Of a stretch of DNA of 64,000 nucleotides, positions 41,790 through 54,763 are shown piece by piece. The stretch lies in the NCBI GenBank assembly GCA_002245135.1, contig NGBS01000003.1:248001-312000 (forward strand). Direction: 5' to 3'. The notes beneath the pieces were generated by a model. That model was not told the DNA's origin and searched no databases. It saw only the letters and a list, made by a program, of their open reading frames with translations. The position numbers were made by a program, and so were the translations under genes. Every line of letters begins with the position of its first letter. Position 1 is the first letter of the stretch. The DNA comes from Proteromonas lacertae. Lineage: Eukaryota > Sar > Bigyra > Opalinata > Proteromonadidae.

Positions 41790-44700
41790 TCCAAACTCTA
41801 ATAAACTCTTCAAAATAATGTTGTGGTAATTCAGGCCTTCTAGTAAGACTATCAAAACTATCTAAAACAACACCAATGAACAAATTAATCAATATGAAAT
41901 TAATGATTATCATAAATGAATAGAAATAAGGATAAGCAAAGTTATTACCACATCCAGTAAATGGAATACAATTGGTTGTATTAAAATCATGAATGCAGTA
42001 ACTACTATTGTAAGTTGGATTTACTCTACAGTTATCTTGATCTAAACAATCATACATTATTTGATTCCAATTCTCACCTGTCAAACACCGAATTAATGTT
42101 AAAAAAGCTGAGAAAAAATCTCTAAAATTCACTCTATCATTCAATATTACACCATCTTTTACTTTAGCAAACAATTGAACTCCAATTATGGAATAAATTA
42201 AGAACATTAATGCTAATATAGCTGATATATTTCCTATTGCAGGTAATGTCAAGAGTAAAGTATTGAACAACATTCTGAGTGATGTAGCAAAATGTAATAA
42301 TCGTAAGATTCTACCTATTCTAAAAGCTCTAACAACTAATAATATTCCATAATGTTGATGATAAATATCCATTAAGATATAAGCCAACATCAGCACCAAT
42401 TGTGACAATAAAATCAAATACATTCCAACTCTCTCTAAAATACTGTTTTAATCCCAAGCCAAACATTTTTATCAACATTTCTATTGTAAATATCCATGCT
42501 AATGTTTCACTTATATAATCCAATGTTCTAGAATAAGCTAATGGAGCTGAGTAATAATAAGCACCCATTATGATTGTATTAATCAATATTAATATTGTTA
42601 TAAATATATCAAAACCTTCTTTTCTTACTAAGTCAAAACACATTTTTCTCCATTTATCTAAACACAACTATAAAACATCAATAAATATACTTTGAGGATG
42701 AATTAAAGGTCTATGTATTTTCAATGATAATAAAGTCTCTTTTATTGCAACCCACTCTCTTTGTTCAGAAGTGAGAAACATGTTGGCTTTTGTATTATTC
42801 TTACGAAATTCTGTAAACTTGTCAATTACAACTCCAACGAACAAATTGATCAAGAAGAAAGATCCAAGAAATATGAATATAACAAAATAGATACACCATG
42901 CTAAACTATTATCTTTAATAGGTTGCATTTCAATTCTATAAGATTAAAATAACAACTAAATATATACCCATTATTGTCTGTAGCAATATGCATTATTTTC
43001 AACCATCCTTCTCTTGAAACAAGTTGTAATAAAGTTGAAACACTTTGAAATATATTATTAAAATTCTGTGGGCAATGATAACCAGATTTCCATTGACATT
43101 TCATCCATAAACAAACATTTTTTGATGTTTCTCCACTATATTCTCCACTAAACCAACTCTTTTGTAATGCATTGAGTTTATCATATGCTATTGGATAAGT
43201 AATCAAATTAAATTGATCTGTAGTAATTGTATTTGGACAAATACAACCATAATTCAAACCTTTGAAGTAATACAGAGCAAATAAACCAAATATAATGAAA
43301 AATAAAAATGAAATTAAAGCGACATTTATCAAACCAGGTATTGACGATACTAATACATGAACTGCTCTTTTCAATGCTATTATAAAAAGTGATATAAAAT
43401 GAATAAAAAATACTTTTGAATTTGCTAATCATTGATAATGGTCTTAATGCACTCAAAGCATGTAATGATTTCATCGCTGTTAAATGTTCACCAATATCAA
43501 TAGGAGATAACACTAAAAAGATAATTATTACTACAAATAACTCTAATATATTCCAACCATTGTGTAGAAATGCACCATGAGTGAATAACACTCCCATTCT
43601 AATCAAATTATATAAGAAATATATATATCATACGATATTGTTTGTAAAAGTATCTCGACAGTAAAGAATATATTCACTATTAATTCACCATAATGAATAA
43701 CTTCATAGATTGTACTATGCGGAATGTGTAGTGGATTATCAATAGCTAATAGAGTTGAAGCAACTACAATCATAAACACGTTGAAATATTCCCAATATTT
43801 ATTACAAATTAACTTTGTTATAGCGATTCTGATTCTGTTGCTTGGACTGAATATAAACCATGAATAACCATATAATAATGAATATTCTTCTTCTGATTCT
43901 TCAGAATCTATACTGGCAAATGTCATTGGCTCTAAATGACTCTATTATGATATAAATATAACAACATGTATAATACAGCAATAGTGTATGATTCAAATCT
44001 TTTATGCCTTCTTTTAGTAGGTGTATAATTGTTATTTGAATAATCAGAATGATGAAAATGAGGTGGAGTGATAATAGTAAAGAATTCTTCATCATTTGTA
44101 TCAACCTTCCTATGTGATGTAGGTTCAATAACTGGTTCTAAATCTTCTGGAATTGGTTCTTCATCTCTCAACTCAAAGTCAACATCAGTTGTATTAATTG
44201 TTGGTGGATGTGCTTTTAATGGTAAGATAGTTGGATTAAATGTAGTTAATTCAACTTCTCTTGGACTTGTTGGCATTGCATTTTTGGTTTTCTTCCTTCC
44301 CAAACTTTGATGAATTTCTGAATAAAACGCAGATACTGTTCTTGATCTTGTTGTGTAAGAATGTGTATCAGATTGACTAGAAACAGATCCACTATCAACT
44401 TCTGGTGTTGATTCTGAATAATTATCTTCCAATAGTTCAATTTTCCTTAAATACTTTTTGATTTTATTCCATATATGTCTACATATAAATTAAGAAATAA
44501 ATATACAATAAATAAACATGAGTTCTAGTTGGTGGTGGAAAATGAATCAATTTCTTATGTCTAAAATTTCCAATCAAAATTGCTAAGAACAAATTCAATA
44601 TAATCATATTACCAAACAATATCAAATTCAATCCATAAACAGTACCCCAAAAGTCCTCTTGTCCTGATTTGATCATATCAAAATAATATGAAATCCATCA

Positions 44701-46972
44701 ATGTCTAAGTATTGAAAAACACATAACAATGAGTGAATGAATGTATCATAATTATTTCTTGGTACTACTGTAAAGACATTATATCTTGGATCTCCAATTT
44801 CTACAGCTTCTCTTGTGATTGGATCAAAATGAAATCGATCAGCAAACATAAACATACCAATTAAAGATTCAATAAATAAATATAATAACAAAATAAGACA
44901 AAAATTGATAAAATCAAAAGTGGAATAAGCAATAATTGACATAAGTTCATGTAAAGAATCCCACGATTTTATTACTTTAAATAAACGCAATATTCTCAAC
45001 GCTCTGAATATAAGAAATGAAGATCCTTGATATAATAGTAGTGAATTATCATGTATAAGAATAATCATGAATTCTGCAATACTAAACAACACAATAATCA
45101 CATCTAATATATCATATCCATCTCTAAAGTATAAAACTGGTCCAACAGCAATAATCCTTAATACCAACTCAAGTATAAATAATATTGAAAGGATAATGTG
45201 GATATATTCGCACGTTTTAGCAACTGAATTACCTATATTAATATTGTAAATATAATAAACAAAGTTATATATATATATATATATATATATATACTTGGAA
45301 GTGGATATTTATCAATCATCAATACAATAACATTAACAATGACTAAAAAGAGTATAAATAAATCAAATAATGGATGAATAACGATTTTAAATGCAAATTG
45401 TGATATTCTGTTACTTTGCATATAATGCTCTTCCAGTTTTTCTTCTCTTGTTTTATATGTAGAAACCATTATTTCATGTCTTGGTTTTTCTAACTTTTTA
45501 AATGTTCTATCTTCTTTCTATAAAACAATTAAGAATAATATATATATATATATATATACCAAAACTTCACTATGTTTCAAATATATAATAGCCAATATAA
45601 AATTCGACAAGAAATAATTACCTAACAAAACAATCAAAATAAACCATATAGGTATAAACCAAACACTAAAACTATCCATATACATATACATAATATCACT
45701 CCATCCATCCATAGTTAAAGTATTCACAATAACAATAAAAGCATCCCATAAACTATCAAAAGAAGCGTAATTATAACCAAATATTAAGTGGAAATCTGGA
45801 TCTCTCATATTCATTTCATTAATAAACCGGGGATTACCATATTCATCATAATTTGAACCACATACTTCAGGATAAGGACAAATTGCTTCAGTTGCATTAT
45901 GAATTGAACATAATCGCTTTATTGTAGTATCTTCAGGCCAAATACAATTTCTTGGTGTTTTCCAAGGTGATGTATTTTTGTTCCATTTACTACTCTCTAA
46001 AGGAATTATCGAGCCAAGCTCTTTATCATTAAATTCGTCATCATCACCATGACAGTATGGAAATTTTTCTCTATTATATAATATATCATGAAATATATGA
46101 TCTTTCGGTCTATTTAAATCATAATATTCATATTTATATTCCAAATAATGTGTTAATATTGTTGAATTATCTATTTGAATTGGATATTGTGTTAATCTAC
46201 AATGATTATGACTAAATCCCATCATTAATTGTATTCCAACAATTCCAAAAAGTACAAATACACAAAATAACAATATCACCACATTTAATAACCCTGGTAA
46301 TGAATATACTAATGTTGATAATAACATTTTCATTCTTGGAACTAGTTTAAATTAACATAGATATTATAACAATTATACTATGATTGACAGTTCTTAATGG
46401 TCTTAATAAACGTAATAAACGGAAAAATGAGATAGATGAACCTGAATCTAAAGTAAAGAATCCTGCAATAGTAACAACAAAGTCTATCAAATTCCAAAAA
46501 TCTCGAAGATAAGTTCCTCTATTATTGATATATATCATCATTTTATACTTATCAAATAAAAAACCCATTCCTATGATTCTTAATATCATTTCAATCGTAA
46601 ATATAACTTGGAACGGTATTTCTGAATAATGTATTACCTTGTTAGCTAATGATGTTGTAGCTATACCTGTGGATGGATCAAATCCTTCAGATGCTGGATG
46701 CTAGCATAAAAATAAATATATATTGCACATACATGAGTTATTGGATCAATACATTTATAATCAGTAAAGGCCAGCATAATGGAATTTGTGAAAATGAACA
46801 CAGATATGACAATATCAAACCATTTATTCATTGTAACTTTTAAAATAAATTTTCTAAATTTGTTGTCAACATCAAATAGAAATAGAGACCTATTACCAAA
46901 TCTATAGTGTTTTTCGTGGAAAAAAAAGTTGGGGTACATCGGGTCATCTTCAGAAATGGCTCTATTATTCAT
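41249..46972 (-). CDS. Four-domain voltage-gated cation channel alpha subunit (Cav/Nav-type)
   Basis: Single gene of about 1,600 residues with roughly 15 short introns, read from ATG 46972 (MNNRAISEDD) to TAA 41249. All four six-transmembrane domains are visible. S4 segments: FFRLLRLLRPLRTV (I), FRALRILRLFKVIK (II), SLHALSALRPLSMIS (III, poor in Arg/Lys) and VVRAFRIGRILRLL (IV). Pore loops: TMDGWSD, LDIDGFH, SREGW, TGENWN, giving D/D/E/E at the selectivity positions, so calcium permeation is plausible. The C-terminus has FDPNGLCFIPYTSLPAFFHA, the post-domain IV segment of Cav/Nav channels. Single-base frameshifts interrupt it at about 44675 (domain II pore) and 42370 (domain IV S3-S4). Acts in the plasma or ciliary membrane. 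Confidence 0.88.
41756..41786. repeat. (TA)n microsatellite in a channel-gene intron
   Basis: Alternating TA run within a C-terminal intron of the channel gene, between exons ending IRVWN and starting GFDPNG. Confidence 0.85.
45266..45294. repeat. (TA)n microsatellite in a channel-gene intron
   Basis: Alternating TA run in the intron between PLPS and NSVAKTC of domain II. The remainder of that intron is TTTATTATATTTACAATATT-like before the TATAG acceptor. Confidence 0.8.
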
Positions 46973-47111
46973 ATAATACTCATATGATACAACATTTAAA
47001 ACATTCACTTTCAAAAAAAATATTCGTTTCAGGATCACTTCAAATCAAACCTTTTAGACAAAAAAATGAAAATAATTAATTACTAAATGCAAAACTAATT
47101 ATCAACAATTC

Positions 47112-48043
47112 TCACAGCTCTTGTACTGAATATTCTTCAGGTATATATCCTTGAATTTCATATATATTTGTGTAATGTTGTTTAATTGGCAAAATCCAAT
47201 CAAAAGAAAACCTTCCATCTCCTCCAAACACTTCTCTCAAGCTTTCTCTGGTTGATTTTATATACGAATAATCTTTTTTCAAAGCATCAATGCCAGAAAC
47301 TGAGGTGGTAATTGAATCAAATTGATCAAATAACATACAGAAGGTAAATAATCCAAAAAATATAGAAAGAAAGATCATTCCTATAATATTTAAGATCATT
47401 GTTGGGTCTGAATGACATCTAGCACATCTTGCTATCCTTATAAGCCTATATAACATTATAATAATAAATGAAAATATAAAAATAAAAAAATACGTTAAAA
47501 ATATATTATTTGTTGCTATTACTGTTAAATAGAATAGAAATAAAATGAAATATTTTTGATTCTTTAAACCTATGCAGTTATTTACCCATGGACAATGATG
47601 ATCCATTTTAACTATACATCTTTCACATATACTGCAATGATGAGCTCTATTTGGTTTATATGCTAAAGGACACTTTTTACATTGACGAATAAGATCGTCT
47701 TGATTATAATAATAAGGTTGTGCTGTTTGTGGAACACTCCCAGGATCTGTAAATGCAGCTAATAATAAAAGAATATATTATATCCGTTTATACCTCTGAA
47801 ATATGATATAATAGAAAAAGTATATAGAATACCACAGTATAGAGTTACAAAGTAATATGTTTCATCTCTGAATGCATAAGGTATCACATATGACTATCAT
47901 TGAATAAATTCAAAAACATATACTTGCAACACAAACCATGCATATAATTGAGCTCCTGTCGAAAATGGTACAAAAAAGAATCCAATCGGTTCTAAACTAC
48001 ACCAATACTTTGAATCAAACGACGTTCCTATTAAATGTCCCAT
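47112..48043 (-). CDS. DHHC palmitoyltransferase
   Basis: Three exons with introns of about 30 and 35 nt; ATG at 48043. About 285 residues. The zinc-binding, catalytic domain reads [20 protein letters not shown] then [18 protein letters not shown], with the DHHC cysteine that forms the palmitoyl intermediate. Four hydrophobic segments flank it, two on each side, the normal topology. The TTxE-like motif after the fourth segment is not obvious. It S-acylates membrane proteins in ER, Golgi or plasma membrane. The start is 82 bp from that of the divergent PIG-Q gene. Confidence 0.92.
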
Positions 48044-48124
48044 TTAATCTACCTTCTATTCAGTATTCAGCGATATAAATGAAAAAAAGAATGAAGTAGG
48101 TGAACGAAAATTTTCGTTAAAGAA
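48044..48124. promoter_or_regulatory. Shared divergent promoter region, DHHC / PIG-Q
   Basis: 81 bp between divergent start codons. A-rich toward the plus gene. No recognised element. Confidence 0.35.
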
Positions 48125-49707
48125 ATGAATAAAAATTATATTTTTGAGCCAGAGTCGCACTATAATGATATTGAAATAGGTGGATATATATTGGGATGTA
48201 GAATATCAAGGAATATTGCATTTTCGTTGTCAGTTGTACCAAACAATCAGTTGATGAAAGAAGATATAAAATATGAATTAACAAGATTGAAGAATGATGA
48301 GTTTGTTAAAAGAATTATTGATTTTGATGTTGAGTTTGAAATCATTGGAATTATCGATAAGGGTGTGGTTAAATATGATATATTCAAATCAGAAGAGACA
48401 ACTGTAGTATTTTATCCAAAATTATTAGAAAATTATGAATATAATGCTGATCATTCGAAAGAATTAACAGTAAATCAAAAACTACTTCAAATGGTATGAA
48501 AATAATAGGTTAATCCCTTTTTAGATTGTATTACAGAAGTATTTTAAATCAGCTTCAACTAATTTCTTCAATGAAATGCCTTCTTTCACAACTGCTATTT
48601 TTCAATCTGGTTTTGGCATATTTAGTATAATAAATAAATATATTGTTTTTTTAAAATAGTGATACTATATAGTTATATCTATAAACTGTTGTATAATCTA
48701 AGTAAAGCTCATATAATTCAAAATCATTATTATGATTCAATATACAATAAAATCACATCTGAAGATTATATAGAGAGTATATTAAATGTTGTTATATTAT
48801 TATTATCTGCATAGAACGAGATAAATACCAATACTCATTGAAATATAATGTTATGCTTGATATGATATTTGGTCAATTATTATTGTTGATATTATTCTAT
48901 TTCAACCCATCAATTTTAATAATAATGAGTAATACAGAGTTGTTATTTCAATCATTATCAACATATTCTAATCAGTATAATTTGGAGATAATTATTTCAA
49001 AGTTAGGAGAATATAAATATGTATTAAATCTCATTAATATTACACTTATAATTTATAAATGGTATTATTCAATGTTGTTGTCATATCTTCTACCATTGAT
49101 GAAGTATATGCTGTTATTTGTAATGATGTTTGGTTTGTCAATTCCTTTACAGATTATACTTGATTGGATATTCATATTTTTTCCTCCTATTTTTATCATA
49201 AGAAAAGTTTACTCTTTCATATATAGATTATATGTATAAATATATTTGATTTATAAAATGTTTACATAGTTAAATGAGTTTTACAACTTGTCACTTATTG
49301 CTAGAGGAAAAATATACAATGAAAAACAAAACAGAATTGAATCATGGAATTATAGACCTATTAAAGTATATCATTAGTTGAATATTTATTGTATGTTATA
49401 GAAATTTATTGGAATATTTTTGTGTTGTGAGTGCATAATTGTTTTCCCCATTTTGTTTGTATTAGAGCTTACTATCAAATTAATATATGGTATTGTGATG
49501 TTGTTAAGCTTTTTATTAGAAGAAATAGTGGTTCTAACATACTCATTTCCATTATATGAGATAATCCATTATTTGGTTACAGGATTGACTATTCTGGATG
49601 ATTTATATTATCAGATAAAAGAATCTACAAAAGATATTCACCTCTATATCAAAAAGAAGAGCTTTTTTGCTTTTTTAATTAATCATTTTAAAGATAAGAG
49701 ATATTAA
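48125..49707 (+). CDS. PIGQ: GPI-GlcNAc transferase subunit PIG-Q/GPI1
   Basis: About six exons with introns of 31-38 nt; ATG at 48125. The C-terminal part, [20 protein letters not shown] followed by [16 protein letters not shown] and [10 protein letters not shown], matches the conserved block of GPI1 ([37 protein letters not shown]..LPLY). Many hydrophobic helices are seen. PIG-Q is a scaffold subunit of the complex that starts GPI-anchor synthesis by moving GlcNAc onto phosphatidylinositol at the ER. The N-terminal ~130 residues are cytosolic and weakly conserved. Length about 470, shorter than human PIG-Q. Confidence 0.82.
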
Positions 49708-49791
49708 TTTAACTTTTGAATTTTATTTTCCTTATATGTATTCAAAAAGAAATATTTACAATTATAATAGAAATATAGACATATTAATAAT

Positions 49792-50944
49792 TTAAAAAAA
49801 TGTTTTAAATACGTTATTTGGAGGTCCTTTTTGCTTATCTGGATCCTATATACATATACAGTTATAGTTATAATTAATACTTCCCTAAATATCTTAAATT
49901 CTCTTTCCAATTGATCATTTAAACACAATACACTCGCTAAATTACCGCATCTGTAACAATAATTAGGTGCTGACCATACAGTACATACACTCTTCTCTGG
50001 GAACATATAACAAAAACCTTCTTGAACTAATTGATGAGCTCTTGCTATTAACTCCAAATGATTTATTCTGTTAAACTATTTACATATGAATAAATAGTTA
50101 TATATATATATATATTATACTTGTGCAGCTACTTTATGACCATATACATAACCTGCACCTCTTGCTGAGCTTCCCCAAGTTCCTACTTCTTCAGGGTCTG
50201 ACCACAATAAATCGCAAAATGCTCCATCTTGTGGGATTTCCTGAATACGATCTAATACACGAATTTGATCAATTGTTTTAACCAATGGAGATAACCCTGC
50301 ATGGATACAGAATATTCTATCGTTTACCAACTATTTATTATTATATATTACGATATTTATATATATATACAGCAGCAATTCCCATATAATCAAATAAATC
50401 AGTACACATAACCCAAGGATCAGCACTTCCATATTTTGTGTAACATTCTTGATAAAATCCATATACATGTGATATTTGTCTACTTTCATGATTTCCTCTC
50501 AACAAAATAATTCTATCTGGATATCTGTTGAAGATTATAATAAAATGAATATTTATACTTTACTTTAAAACATAGAAGCAATTGTATAGTTTCGACACTG
50601 TTATAACCACGATCAACATAATCTCCCTAAATATTAGTCACAAAACACAGAATACCATGAATATAAATTTTGTATCTGGTGGCCATCCAGCTATATCAAA
50701 CAGCTGTAGCAAATCATAAAACTGTCCATGTATATCACCACAGATCTATGTACAAATTATAAAACAGTTAATAATCATACTACGACTGGAGCTGGTACTG
50801 GCTGAACATTATTTTCTTCAAGAAATATTTCTTTTGACTAAATCGTTAATCAACAAATAGTTATACTGTCTCAACAAGTTGTTTCAGTTCATCTAGTTTT
50901 AAGTGCTTGCCTGCTTTAAGTTTTTCGATCCATTGGTCAATCAT
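49792..50944 (-). CDS. PP4-like Ser/Thr protein phosphatase catalytic subunit (PP2A subfamily)
   Basis: Seven exons with introns of about 29-45 nt; ATG at 50944. Metal-binding and catalytic motifs in order: [30 protein letters not shown], then HAGLSP, and [12 protein letters not shown] near the end. [20 protein letters not shown] and LERAHQLV-like HQLVQEGF resemble PP4 and PP6 rather than PP1. N-terminus [20 protein letters not shown] matches PP4 best. The C-terminus is NNVFKTFF, whereas PP2A-type phosphatases normally end DYFL; the methylation site leucine is replaced, so regulation may differ. About 305 residues. Confidence 0.88.
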
Positions 50945-51375
50945 TATCAATTTTATAAACTTTAACTAAAAGATATCTTTCAGAAAAACTTGGCTTGACA
51001 TCAAAAAGAAATGAATTTCTTAATCCTAACATAAGAATTGGTTATACTACTATCATCAATAACATAAATGGTATATATAATATATACTGAAATAATATGA
51101 TAAATTGTTGATTTTTTCTGGATTCTCTTTGTATAAGAACACTTTATAGTTTTCATGTTGATTATTAGTTAGAAATATATAGATTGGTAGTAAATATATC
51201 ATCTGGTGATACTCAATTAAGAATCATTACACAGAAGGAAGAAATGACTGTAATAGCAGAGTATTAGTATTATTGTATTTGTAATTATTTTAAAGTTAAA
51301 TGTTATATAGAATGAGTAGTGGGTATAAAATTAGAATATAAGCAAGAAAAATAATATATATCCAATAATAGTGAA
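50945..51375. other. Intergenic region with a possible orphan exon
   Basis: AT-rich. On the plus strand 51170-51268 is an open segment with a splice-like acceptor (ATTATTAG), reading LEIYRLVVNISSGDTQLRII and then EEMTVIAEY before TAG. I could not connect it to an upstream exon with a start, so it may be a gene relic. Nothing else seen. Confidence 0.25.
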
Positions 51376-54300
51376 TTAATAAACATTGAAAAAATCGTTT
51401 GAAATGTCTTTTTTAACTTTTTCTGAAATTCCATTTATTTTGATTCTTTTTATTAATGAAAATGTGTTTAAGAATGATTGTAATTCTGATTTATCTATAT
51501 TTTCATTTAATGTAATTGATAGTTCATCTAAATAATCAAACACTTCTTTTTTTTCTATTATTAATTTCAATCCTTTTTCATCAATTACATTTCCTGATAG
51601 ATATAGATATCTTAAAGGTTTATAATCCTTCAATCTATCTATTAATACTTTTAATCCCTTTTCACTCATTCCAATGTCTATTTACATTATGATTATATTA
51701 ATTTTATAATATACTTGAAAGATTTAATGTGTAATTATCATTTCTTACAACAAATTTATCTACATATTTGCATATTATCTCAACTCCTTCATCTCCTATT
51801 GGATTATCACTTATTAGTATATATATTGATATATATCCATCATCTTTTGGTAAATATTCTATTAGTTTTTTTAATCCTTTATAACTAATTTTATTATTTA
51901 ATAAATCAAGATATTCATAATTAATCTGTTTTATTAATGAAATATGAGAATCATTAATATTCATTTCTATTTCATTATAAACTATATCTTATACTTGAAA
52001 AATCATCTTTTCCGTGATTATAACATCTTTTCTTTTTAACACAATAATCCAAATAATATTCCATTTCTTCATTTGTCCATAAAAAGTTCTTCATTTCTAT
52101 AAATGTATATTTTTGATTTTCTAATGATTTTGAACAAATTGATTTTAATCCATCCATTCTGATATTATTCCCATTTAGATTTATTTTTTCACATCTTCTG
52201 ATAGATTTTATTCCATCTGCTAATAATATTATACTCTCATTATCTATTGAGATATTGCTCAAATTCATATAACCATATCTGTCAATTAATTTTGAATTAT
52301 TTAATAATAGTTTAAATCCATTATTACCAATTGGATTATCTATTTACAAATAATAAATGATATTTCATATACCATTAATCCATAGTTTTTCTATATTATT
52401 TTTATCTTTTATATAATTCATTATATACTCTATTCCATTTGAATCTATAATATTACCACTTAAATCTAGTATTACCTTTCCATTTATACTCTTTAAACCA
52501 TCCAACAAATATTTCAATCCATCTGAAGATAATCCCATTTCTATTTAATATAAGATAATAACTACTATACTTGAACAATTAATCTCTAAATAATCATTTA
52601 ATAAATGTAAATGTGGAGATAATATTTTCATTCCTTCATCTCCTATCTCATTTCCATATAACTTCAGTTGTTTAAGATTTGGAAATGAAGATAGATTGCT
52701 AATCAGTATTTGTATACTTTTATATGTTAGTTTATTATCTATATATTAGAGAATTATCAAATAATACAATTCAAGTAAAATCTATTTATTACTTTTAATT
52801 CATTTAATCTTAATGAAATGAATGATTTGAAATAATCGTCATCAATTTCACAATTACTCAAAATTAATCTATAAATACAATCTATACAGTATTTTATCAA
52901 TACTGGAATATCTTTGTCTATCAGTAATTCTTTGCATCCATTAAAATCAAAGGAGATTTTTGAAATAGGAAATTTGGAGAATAAAACTTTTAATCCTTTG
53001 GAATGGATATTATTCAGCGTTATATCTATTCTACTAATATTTGGATATTTATATAATTCTGATGATAATAGCATCATTGATTCATCATTCAAATACATCT
53101 CTCTAAGATTTAATTCATTATTTTCGTTGATTAATAAACGTAAATATGGAAGTAACAGTTTGAATCCTTTTGGACCAATTGGATTCCCTATTTCATTATT
53201 ATATGATTAAACTTATAAATACGTTGAAGATCTAAATAATTCAATTTCATGAATGGAATTGATTTAATAAAAGATTCAACAAGTGAAGAGTTAATATTAC
53301 AATCTAATAAATATAACCGTTGCAAATTGGATAATTGAGAAAAAAATGACATGAATAATGGCTGGGTTGGTATTTTCACACCTTCTTTAAATATTGTAGC
53401 ATTGTCTAATAAATATAATGATCAGAATTATACTAAAAGAGATTTGTGTTGGATTTATTAATTTCAATATTCTAAATAAATAATTTATTCCTTCTTCACA
53501 GAAACAAAAAGATTGTGAATTAATTTTGATGATTTCTTTGTTACGATAAGGAGTGTCAATACTAAATATCATCTCATCTAACTTTTCATAATAATATTTA
53601 CATCTGTGAAGATTTTTAAATCTCAATTTGCCTATAATTGAATAAGGTTCTTTGTATAATTTCATCATTAATAGAATTGATAATATTCTTTCATTTGGCT
53701 TATTATTGTATGATTTTATTAAACAATCTAGAATTCTTTTCCATTTGTCATTATTGATATAATACTTTGATAGATGTATTATTGGAAGTGCAACAGCTGA
53801 ATAATCATCATTATATAATATCTCTTTTCTTTCTCTACATATCAATATATTATTATTTCTATCTTTCAATAATTCACTCATTTTCATTATTTCTTTTTTC
53901 AACTCTTTCAAACTCATTCTATCTTCATTTCTCACTTTTAACATTCTAAATATCATCACTTTCATCTCATAATCACATTCTACATCTAAACTGTATTTAC
54001 ATCTCACAATATTATTTATTGTTTTATTCATATTATCATTTTCATTAAATGGTAATTTCTTACAAATCATTTCATATAATATACAGCCAATTGACCAAAC
54101 CACACTTCTTTCATTACATTCTAATCCATTTAACTCTTCTGGGCTTTTAAAACAAACATCATACACTCTCATTTCTTCTTCTTTTCTTATTTCATTCAAA
54201 CATAAATCACATAACTTTAAAACATCATTCTCTTCATATATCACATTACTGCTCTTCAAATTATCAACCACTATATCATATTCACTCAACACTATGACAT

Positions 54301-54695
54301 TAGCACATATTGAACATATAACACTACCAATATCACTAATTGAAAAGGATTTACTTTCAATTATCTCTTCAAGATCTTTTGAATAATATTCTCTCTCATA
54401 TATCATATATTCACCACAATTATTCAATTGAAGCATTTTTGAAGGATAAGAACAGCTTAAACAACTATCACTCAATAAGGAGCTATTTTCACAGAATTTC
54501 AATATCCTATTTTCTTTTATTCTACTAACATTAAGCATTTTCACTATTTTAATATCTTGTTCACACAGTAAAACAAAATCTACTTCATATTTACTCTTTT
54601 CTACTCTCTCTTTTATCTATATAATTAAATTAATTATAATACTTTTGAACCAGATAGTAATATGGAAGATATTATTCTATCTAAGTAAATATTCA
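51376..54695 (-). CDS. Pseudokinase fused to ribonuclease-inhibitor-type leucine-rich repeats
   Basis: About ten exons; ATG at 54695, first intron 26 nt. Residues ~30-260 form a kinase-like fold: YDIVVDNLKSSNVIY stands where HRDLKPSN belongs, DLC replaces DFG, then SPEELN and VVWSIGCILYEMICKKLPF match the later kinase segments. No glycine loop or catalytic Asp is visible, so it is a pseudokinase. Then come repeated 28-residue leucine-rich units such as NPIGPKGFKLL, NNIHSKGLKVLF, NIRMDGLKSI and NVIDEKGLKLI, typical of RI/NOD-like LRRs. I know of no standard family with this order; kinase followed by LRR suggests a sensor or scaffold. About 950 residues. Confidence 0.72.
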
Positions 54696-54763
54696 TTTAT
54701 CACAAATTGTATCGTTTCATAAATGGTATTTTTTTTGATTATTTTGAATAACCATAAAGAAGA
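54696..54763. promoter_or_regulatory. Shared divergent promoter region, pseudokinase-LRR / SDS22
   Basis: 68 bp between divergent ATGs, T-rich on the plus strand. No recognised element. Confidence 0.35.

Noticed and set aside
42323-42425. Intron instead of frameshift in domain IV of the channel
   Set aside because: Every GT..AG combination tried gave a stop or removed the S3-S4 loop; no GTAT donor is present there.
41140-45560. (TA)n tracts as subtelomeric or centromeric satellite
   Set aside because: They lie inside introns of one gene and are only 20-35 bp long.
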